This document shows, piece after piece, positions 56,641-64,000 of a stretch of DNA of 64,000 bases. The position numbers and the translations under genes are program-made. The stretch lies in assembly GCA_023362775.1 (NCBI GenBank), contig JALMGJ010000013.1, forward strand, positions 27,692,274 to 27,756,273, given 5' to 3'. The stretch comes from Charina bottae. Lineage: Eukaryota > Chordata > Lepidosauria > Squamata > Charinaidae. The notes beneath the pieces were generated by a model. That model saw only the letters and a program-made list of their open reading frames with translations, was not told the DNA's origin and made no database searches. Positions within the stretch are counted from its first letter, which is position 1. Every line of letters starts with the position of its first letter.

Positions 56641-58401
56641 CCGCCTGCCTGACCCCCGCAGGAGGGCTCTGCGGACAGAATGGGGGGCAGATTTGGGTTG
56701 GGGGAGGAGAAAGGCCCGGTTTGAAAAGAGGCTGGGCGGGGCAGCGGCCTGGAACACCGCTGACCGCTCCGTTCCAATCCCCCTCCCTCCCGGTCAGGTG
56801 ACCACTGCGGAGCGGCCCACCCCACGCGTGCAACACAGATGTGCCCGCTGTGATTAGATCCCGCACACACCTACACGCGCCCTAATTAGTCATTGGGGAG
56901 ACTCGTGTGCACGCTCACGGACCCTACATGTTAATTCACTGCACAGAAGGAACTAGAGATGCCTCCTAAGGCCACTGGTGCTAATGGGCTTCCCCTCCCT
57001 CCGTGTAACCTCCCGCGAATTGCTCTCTCATCTACCCAGCAGGTCAAAAGGGGCTGCAGGGGCTGATGGCAAACAGCCGGAGTCCTGGGGGGCAGAGCCG
57101 GAGATGGACACTTGCACACACATTGCAGATTGGGAGAGTGACCTTTCTCAACTCAAGCTTCTCCTGCTGTGTTCCTGCCTGCTTTGCATCTATTAGTGGA
57201 AAAAGGACTCTTATCACAAGAGAACCTCTCTTCACCCTCCCACCCCGTTACCCTTTCTTCAGCTGATTCACACACTTTGCCTATTGAAAGAAGCTGCAGG
57301 GCTTGGCTCGGGACCAAGAGCTCCCCCCTACAGCCCTCGTGCTGAGGGTGGTGCCAGTTGCCCCCCAGGCATCGGGAAGCCACTAGCAGGCTGTGGGCCC
57401 ACACGCTCTGTTCTGGTGCAGCTGCTGCAATCTCCCTTTCTCTGGGCATTTGAACCTGCTGCAGGATTGCACAGCCAGGCCCTCAAACCCTGGAGGTGCC
57501 CCCCAGGTTCTTCCAGAGATGCCTTCCACATGGCAAATGGCAATGCAGCTTAAGGAGGGAAGAGATCCCCCACTGGGGGACAGTCACGCTAACTGTAGGT
57601 ACGTAGTGTGCTGATTTACTCAGATTAAGGCACATTCTTTGTCCAGCCTCGCACACTATTCAACTGCCAAGTGTGACCCATGCCTCCCCCTCCATCGCAC
57701 AGCTCAAACGTTGGGGGGTGAAGAAGGAATGGAGGTCTTTGGGAGGTCAATACTTGCTTGAGAAGGTGGCCACTGGCCATGCGCAGCTATGGAATAAATG
57801 AAAAGGGGCACGCAAAGATCGATCCCAAGATGCGTTCCTGAGTCCCACCCACAGATCGGAAGGTGCGTTGCAGGAAGCCAGTGGGTGAGGCTGGATACCT
57901 GAAAGATGTTGATAGCATCCAATCAAAGTACTATAAAATAATCTGATGCTGCCTGCCGGGGTTTAGGGGTACCCCCCCCCCATTAGTCCTTCAGTTCAGC
58001 TCTTCCAGGACACTTTGGCCACTACAATTCCTGTTTGCAAAGCAGGGAATGTGAACCGGGCTGACTGCTCCTAAGTTCCAAAACCAGGTAGCCCAAAAGG
58101 GACACTGTTTACGTGGGCTCCAAAAAGGTAGGGAAGGGGAGAGGAAGCACCCGGGTCACAGTCTGCAGTGTCAAGGGGGGAAGCCCCAAAGCCAGCCGCG
58201 GGAGGGAGGGAGGGAGGGAGGGTTGCGCGGTTTGGTTTCACCTTCACTCTTGGCAAAAAATGGTCATCGGAGGCACTCTGGTGCAAGTCGAGGAGGTTAA
58301 TGGGCTTAAAGTCAAAGAAGCCCTGAAGTGAGGGCCATGCAGCCTCCGAACATGTGAATCGTGGATTTTCCTCAACCCGCAGGTTAGGGAGTTGGGGAAA
58401 G
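56641..58401. other. Intergenic DNA, no gene recognised
   Basis: Unique-looking sequence. A (GGGA)n array lies at 58201-58222, with poly-C runs near 56606 and 57972. Confidence 0.4.
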
Positions 58402-58468
58402 GGCTGGCTGGGGAATTCTGGGAATTGAAATCCACCCATCTTCAAGTTGCCAAGGTGGAGAAACACTG
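58402..58468 (-). mobile_element. Solo arm of the hAT-type foldback MITE, minus orientation
   Basis: ggctggctggggaattctgg leads to caaggtggagaaacactg at 58451-58468, i.e. the right-hand arm only. Confidence 0.75.
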
Positions 58469-58587
58469 CCCCAGCCAGATGTTGGGGTTGGCAGGGCCTG
58501 CATCCTGCACAACTGGAACTGGGGGTGTCAGGATAATGTGGCTTCTGGAGCAGCAGAGGCAAAGGGGTCAGGCTTGCCTTCCTCCTC

Positions 58588-58642
58588 CTTTCCTTTCCTT
58601 TCCTTTCCTTTCCTTTCCTTTCCTTTCCTTTCCTTTCCTTTC
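58588..58642. repeat. (TTTCC)n microsatellite
   Basis: About eleven uninterrupted pentamer units, purine/pyrimidine-segregated. Confidence 0.95.
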
Positions 58643-60463
58643 TCCTTTCCTTTCTGCCTGCCTTCCTCTTTGGAAGAGTCATTTCCCCCTCTGCCCCTTT
58701 ATACAAAAACATGCCTCGCTGGGTCACTGGAACAGGCTTGGATTAAGTCCTACAGCATCCTCGGCCTTCTTTGGCTCTTAATCGCCTTTTCCCTTTCCTC
58801 TGCCTCTGAGAAGTGCAGAAACAAAGCCCCCTTTTCCCCAGCTGGCTTCAGAGAAAACACGGATTCTGAACCTTCTGAACCTTCTTATCGTGCCTGAGCA
58901 ATTTTGGCAGCCGCTTGTGTAAAAGCTACATGTTTAAAAAAGCTGCATTGCTGTTGCTAGTTTGTTTAATGCTAACGTTTCAAGTCAACTGCCCCAAAAG
59001 GTTTCTCCCACTCAGAGGGGATAAACGAAAGAAGAGGGAGTGGGGAGGGGCTGGCGGGCCGGGCCGTTCTGGGGGGACGAGCTGCCGTAGAAAGCCCAAA
59101 CAGGGAACCGCTTTCGGTCCCTTTTGCTTGCTGACACAGCTCCTGGCCTGCGGCTTGGCACCAGCCGGCTTTTTCCAGTATCTCACTGCCTCCCCATGGC
59201 GTTTGGAAGGGGGGAAAGAGGTGCAGCCAAAACAGCTTAGAACAGGGTGTTCTGTTGCCTGCCGCTGGAGCTTCCTCTCCCCCTCCCCCCCTTGCAACAG
59301 AAGGGGGGGAGAGGAGGCAGCATTGCTCAGGAGGGACACAGTCAAGCTGCCTGCAAAACCTTTGACAAAGTGGAGGGAGGAAAGGCCCTCAGCGTTCTGT
59401 GATGCAACTGTGCTTTTCTGGCCCCGGGTCTTACCAAGAACTGAATGTCCTCCCCCCCCCCCCGCCCATGCCTGGAATAAAACATTGCAAAAGCTGCCCC
59501 ATGGGAATTGCGGGAGGAACCAGGTGGGACAGCCAGAGCCCTCGTCTTTCTCCAGCTCCCCCTTCATCTAAGGGCAGGGGCAGAGGGAGGCCCCCCCAAA
59601 CCTGTTCCGGAGGCCTCCGTGCCCACTTCCTTCTCGCCGAGTCTGCACTGTCCTCCTCTCTGCTTTCCGCCAGGGCGGTGGAGGAAAAAACAAACTCTGG
59701 CGCTGCTTTTCTGACTAAGGCAGGCTACCGAAAGGCACCCATGAGCTGCAGGAGCCTGACAGCCAAACACATTTCTTCACAAACCACGGCTCACGAAAGC
59801 CAGCACACCTTCGACGCAACGTGTCTGCGGGGGAATCAGGACAGGGTGTGGGCCTGCCTTTCAAGCCCTAGGAAGGCCACGTGCTGTCCAGATCCAAGCA
59901 GAGGGGACCAAGGGCATTTCCGAAAATAGGGCGCCCCTCAGGCGCAGAGGGGTCCCGGCCAAGACACAGGCCCTGGCTCGATCTTCCGCTTTCATCCTGC
60001 TACCCCTGGACCACCAACCAGCAACCCTCCGGTTCCCCAAAAGCCTCCCCTGGGCCTTGTTGACCAACTGCCCCACGTATTACAGTGGTGCCCTGGCACG
60101 GCGGCACACGGTCCGGTATAGCTCCTGGCTGCAGCCCCGGGCCGTTTTTCTCTCAATCCGTACCCGTGTTTCTCGGATGCGTGGGCCGGCCGGCCTTCCC
60201 CAACCTGGGGATCCCACGGCGCATGGGCAGAGGCATCTCACGCCATCCTCATCATCCTACTCGGCCTCCCCAGAGTGAAACCGTGGAGCAGCCCCCTCTG
60301 CAGGCGGCTTGGCCAGTGGAGGCGTGGTGCTAGGGAGGCCGTGTCCGTTTCATCCCAGAGGGGTGCTGGCGGTGAATTGCCCTAGTCCAGCTTTGTGCAC
60401 AGGAGGCCTCTGATCCCGTCCCTGGCCGCCTCCAGATAAAGAGGATTTTGAGCAGGAAGTGCT

Positions 60464-60498
<35 letters not shown>

Positions 60499-60960
60499 AG
60501 ATCCTGGAAATCCAAGCGAGCGCACCCAGGTGAGTTCCCTGGGCTGAGGCCCTGACTCAGCGTGAGGCGGCTGCGTACGCAACCTCACGGGCTTAGGCTG
60601 AAGGGCGTGCCCATGCGCTCTGTCTCTAGAGGCAGGTTTAGCTGCTGGTAGTAACAAGCAGCAGTTAAACCACACACACAGAGAGAGACAAAGCCAGTAA
60701 TGATGGAAATCTCACACACAGAGTTGGAGGAGGACACGCGCAAGCCAGAGGAGGAACAGGAGAGGCCGGATGGCTTGCGCTACCACCCTGGTGCGGTGCT
60801 TGCCCGTAGTATCTTCCATTCATTTCCAGCACTCCTCAGCTTTCTGGGATGCAACAGACTAGCTCCCCTCCAACTGAACAGGCTCCTTGCAGCTCCTCCT
60901 CTGGTTAGCTGGTCAGGGCCAAAAGTCACTCCACCAACGGGCAGAGAGGGGGGAGCCTGC
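58643..60960. other. Intergenic DNA, no gene recognised
   Basis: Overlapping frames only. A (GCAG)n array of about eight units lies at 60464-60498. Confidence 0.4.
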
Positions 60961-60989
60961 TCAACTTGAACTAAGCTCATCAGGCAGAT

Positions 60990-60995
60990 TTTATT
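60990..60995 (-). terminator. MED29: Probable MED29 polyadenylation signal AATAAA
   Basis: The first AATAAA on the minus strand after the MED29 stop at 61575, giving a 3' UTR of about 600 bases. No other hexamer lies between. Confidence 0.65.
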
Positions 60996-61574
60996 GTGTT
61001 GCAATGTCTTCTATCAAGTACAACAGAAAGGTGAGCAAAGAAAGCAAAGATGAGTACGCTTCTAGAAGCCTACTCATCAGCCCAGAAGTCGTCTTTTTAC
61101 AGACACACATTCGATAACAAAGGTCCATAGAATGTTGTACTCGTGCCCAGATCCGCCTTCAGGAAATTAAGTTGAAGAAAGACATCTGGCCCTGCTCTAC
61201 CTGCCTGAAGCCCATGTGGAATAAGTGATCTTTTAAATAACCAGTTCTGAAATCTCCAGCAGTGTGGGAGTCGTCGTTGTGGGGTAGGCCTCACGATGCT
61301 TTCTCCAAAGTGAAAATAAAGATAGGAAAAACTGGCCAGCCAGCTCCGGGAGAGCTTTGCGACCTGCGGTTGGCAGAATTATTGCTGCTCAGTGGCTGCT
61401 GCAAACCCTATCAGGAATTTTACCGCACAGAGTAGGCCCCGGGGCGGAAAAACGAGACAGAGATGAACCGAAGGCAAGACTGAAACCCCAAGCTCTGGGT
61501 CTGCCCTCTTCCCACCCGTTCGGCTCTTCCGTCCAGCGGGTCGGAATCCAGAAGTGACCCGAGCGCCTCCCAGG

Positions 61575-62379
61575 TTACAAGGCCCCCTGAGAGGGCATCT
61601 TGCCCGTGATCTTGTTGGAGCACTCGAGGAGGGCGTTGTGGATATCCTTGGCACATGAGATCTGGGACTTGATCATGCTGAGGTACTGGGTGTAAGGCAG
61701 ACTCTCTGCCTGGACCGCGTCGGGCTTGGTGGCTGTTGGCACGAGGGTGGGCGAGTGCTTGGCGCTGTCAAAGCTCTGGGAAAGGCACTCGTAGGCCAGG
61801 CGCTGGGAGGAGGGAGAAAGGGTGGGGCATCAGAGCAGAACCGCAGCTCAGAGACAGAAACTGGCAGATGCCCCCGCGGGAAGGGCCGGGCGGGGAGGGG
61901 GGGTCTGCAGACAACAGCCGCCCTCCGCCCGGCACCCAGAGGAAGACCGCCTGTGGGCCTAAGGCACAGATCGGCCGCTGCTTCCGCCCAAGTCCTCCTG
62001 AAGCGGTGCCCATCCCCAGCTGCACCAACCAGGGACGTGGCGTACAAAAAGAAGGGGGGGGGGGAAAAACAAGCCCCCGTGAGAAATGTTTCATCAGGTT
62101 GGAATCCGCGGCCAAAGAGCGAGAACTTACCAGGCACAGTTCCAACTGGTCACACAGGGCGTAAAATTCCTCAAGGTTTTTGTCCACCCTTTGCACTGGA
62201 ACTTCACTGATTTTCCTGAAGCAGAGGAAAACAAAGACAAGTTTGTAATGTGCAGAAGGAAAGGGAGGAGGGTGGGTGCGCTCCGCCCGGCCCGGGAGAG
62301 GGACGCTCGAGTGAACTCACTGCCCGCTGTCGATGTTGGTGTTCTGGACAAAGTTCTGAGCAGCCAACTTCATCAGGCT
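61575..62379 (-). CDS. MED29: MED29, Mediator complex subunit 29 (3' three exons; 5' end outside window)
   Basis: Three minus-strand exons with GT-AG junctions: 62379-62321 (59 nt), 62215-62131 (85 nt) and 61802-61575 (228 nt, ending in TAA). They join in frame to 123 residues: SLMKLAAQNFVQNTNID, then DKNLEEFYALCDQLELCL, then RLAYECLSQSFDSAKHSPTL to ITGKMPSQGAL. This closely matches the C-terminal two thirds of vertebrate MED29 (about 200 residues), including the SAKHSPTLVPTATKPDAV block. MED29 is a nuclear tail/head-region subunit of Mediator, the RNA polymerase II coactivator. The Q codon between exons 2 and 3 is split two plus one. The N-terminal exon (the QRYKMLIPQLKESLQ region) was not found up to 64000, so the first intron exceeds 1.6 kb or the window ends before it. 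Same-strand linkage with ZFP36 matches mammals. Confidence 0.96.
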
Positions 62380-64000
62380 CTGGAATGGGGAAAGGAAGAG
62401 AACATTAAGTTGCCTTCTGAGCAGGAACCCCTCAAGTTAACCATGCTTGGTATAAATCACCTCTCCCCCCAGGACAATCTGCACTGCGGTTTGCTGGGTG
62501 CAGAGGGATTTGAAAATATCGCCACATCCAGCCATTCCTTAACAGCGGCAGATGGTACTAAATGATGGCTAAGCTCTTTTGCTGCACTGCTCCCCGGCCC
62601 CCAAGAGAGAGAGACAGCCTCTACCCTACCCCCCCAAAAGAGCCTTTGAAAGCTTGTTGTGGCCTTCTGTAGAGATTCAGCAAAGGGAGGAGGGGGCTGG
62701 GCGGGAGGATCAGGATCATTGGCAAGACCCTGTGAGCACAGGAAGCAGAAACGAAGCCAGCCTTATAAAAACAGAAACTGACTCTGGACAATTCAAATGC
62801 CAAAGTCCACAGGTGGGGGCAGGAAGAAAGCAAAGAGTGCTTCGGCCTATTAGTAACATTTGTGAGTCTGAAAAGGCGCTACCAGGCGCCTCTGGATTTT
62901 CGGCTACCGTGGGTTAAGACGGCTCCCTTCCTGCAACTTTCCCACTCAGAGGCTCTGGCGGTCCTGACCCAGGGATGGAGCCCCCTCCCTTGCTGAGTCA
63001 CTGACCAGAAGGCTTGGAGGCCAGCCCGCTGCCGAAGCAGCCCTCACCCTCCCACAGGTGCTGCTGTTCTCCTCCCCGCCAGAGAAAATGCTACATTTCA
63101 AAACTTAGTATATTTGGCTAGGGACTGAGGCCTCGTTCCTTTCAAAGGAGTCAGTGGTTTGGTTTCTTTTTTCTTTTTGTTTTAGCAGAGTTAGAAACAA
63201 TTCAGCCCGGCTGCAAGCCGCAGCAACACCAACGCCTTTTTTTCCCCTAAAAAAGCCACACTTTTTTTTTTTTTGGCATTTGGGAGGAGGAGAAAGAATG
63301 GGGTGTTGTGAAAGAAAGAGCAGGACAAGGATGGGCAGTGCAGGTAGCTGGGATGTTTGCCCTACTTTTAAGAAGGAAAGGGTTGAAGTCAAATGGCTGT
63401 TTGTTTGATTTATTATTTATTAAACATATTTTTATGCTGCCGCAATCAGTGGCTTACAAAGAACAATGCTACAATTAGTGAGGGAACCGGGCAGAACTCA
63501 TTCTGAAGCGGAAAGTCTGATTCAGAGAACTCTCGAGAGGCAGGCTAAGTTTAAGAAGTTTCTTGCCCCAGCCTCAGGGCTCCTCTCTTTCTCTGTAGCT
63601 GCTTTCTAAAAGGCTTACAGAGAAAATATCGACATACTTACAGAGAAAAGGAAACAGCATTTCAGATTGCCTTCGGGGAAGACTGTCCTATTCTATTTTT
63701 CAAGTAGGGGCAAGCTTATTAGGAGCAAACTTAGAGCTCCAGTTTTCTCTTTTTGCATTTAATTCTTTCTCCAGCTAGCGAAGAAAGACAAATTGGTGGA
63801 TTGGCAGGAGAGAGAACAATCCTAGGCCAGGAGCACAGAATGCACCAAGTTTTCCTTCCTTCTTGTTTATTTAATGTGGCCGTTCTTTTTACAAAGAACA
63901 TAAAAACTAACACAAACTAATCAAGAGTAGAGAAAACAATGAGAGGGAAAAAAAAGAAAAAGTGCAAAAAGGTGGAAGAAAAAGAAATAGAAAGTGTCCG
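62380..64000 (-). other. MED29: MED29 intron 1 (partial)
   Basis: No coding segment was found on the minus strand. The stretch is AT-rich at 63080-64000, with poly-T near 63239 and 63263. No repeats are assigned. Confidence 0.6.

Noticed and set aside
56008..56757. 249-codon minus frame in the 56-kb CpG island
   Set aside because: Composition-driven; no conserved motif and no splice partner seen.

Overview
This window is vertebrate nuclear DNA, almost certainly from a squamate reptile (lizard or snake). Its genes have spliced exons. Its repeats are typical of squamates: a Sauria-type tRNA SINE, Bov-B LINE 3' ends, a CR1/L3-like LINE, a Penelope-like element (PLE), several hAT foldback MITEs with 8-bp target-site duplications (TSDs), and Tigger-like elements with TA duplications. 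No CRISPR array, operon or prokaryotic system is present. Most open frames in the window are chance frames in GC-rich DNA or shadows of the three real genes.

Genes. (1) A four-pass membrane protein of the TMEM229 family is on the plus strand at 1452-1937, in a single coding exon. (2) ZFP36 (tristetraprolin) is on the minus strand: a 12-codon first exon at 27459-27494, a 2.64-kb intron and a large second exon at 23794-24816. It has two CCCH zinc fingers, a CpG-island promoter and a long 3' UTR with three UAUUUAU elements, the sites this protein itself binds. (3) MED29, a Mediator subunit, is on the minus strand at 61575-62379; exons 2 to 4 are present and exon 1 lies beyond the right edge. MED29 and ZFP36 are also same-strand neighbours in mammals (human 19q13.2), so this is conserved synteny stretched to about 34 kb by repeats. 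The human neighbour on the other side, PLEKHG2, is not recognisable here; the TMEM229-like gene occupies that side instead.

Layout. 1-4.1 kb: TMEM229-like gene, then a SINE whose middle has expanded into a 102-bp tandem array. 4.1-21.7 kb: intergenic DNA with foldback MITEs, two Tigger-like elements, a Bov-B end, a Sauria SINE whose tail and flank are tandemly duplicated, and GC-rich stretches. 21.7-27.9 kb: ZFP36 and its CpG island. 28.3-29.7 kb: CR1-like fragment split by a PLE copy. 30-60 kb: repeat-rich intergenic DNA with hAT elements, a 290-bp inverted duplication next to MITE half-elements, and one isolated CpG island near 56 kb. 60.9-64 kb: MED29 3' end.

The most unusual structures are the PLE insertion (13-bp TSD, 91-bp-armed palindrome, hammerhead-like motif), the 290-bp inverted duplication, the SINE-derived minisatellite, and a Leu-to-Pro change in the lead-in of the second ZFP36 zinc finger.
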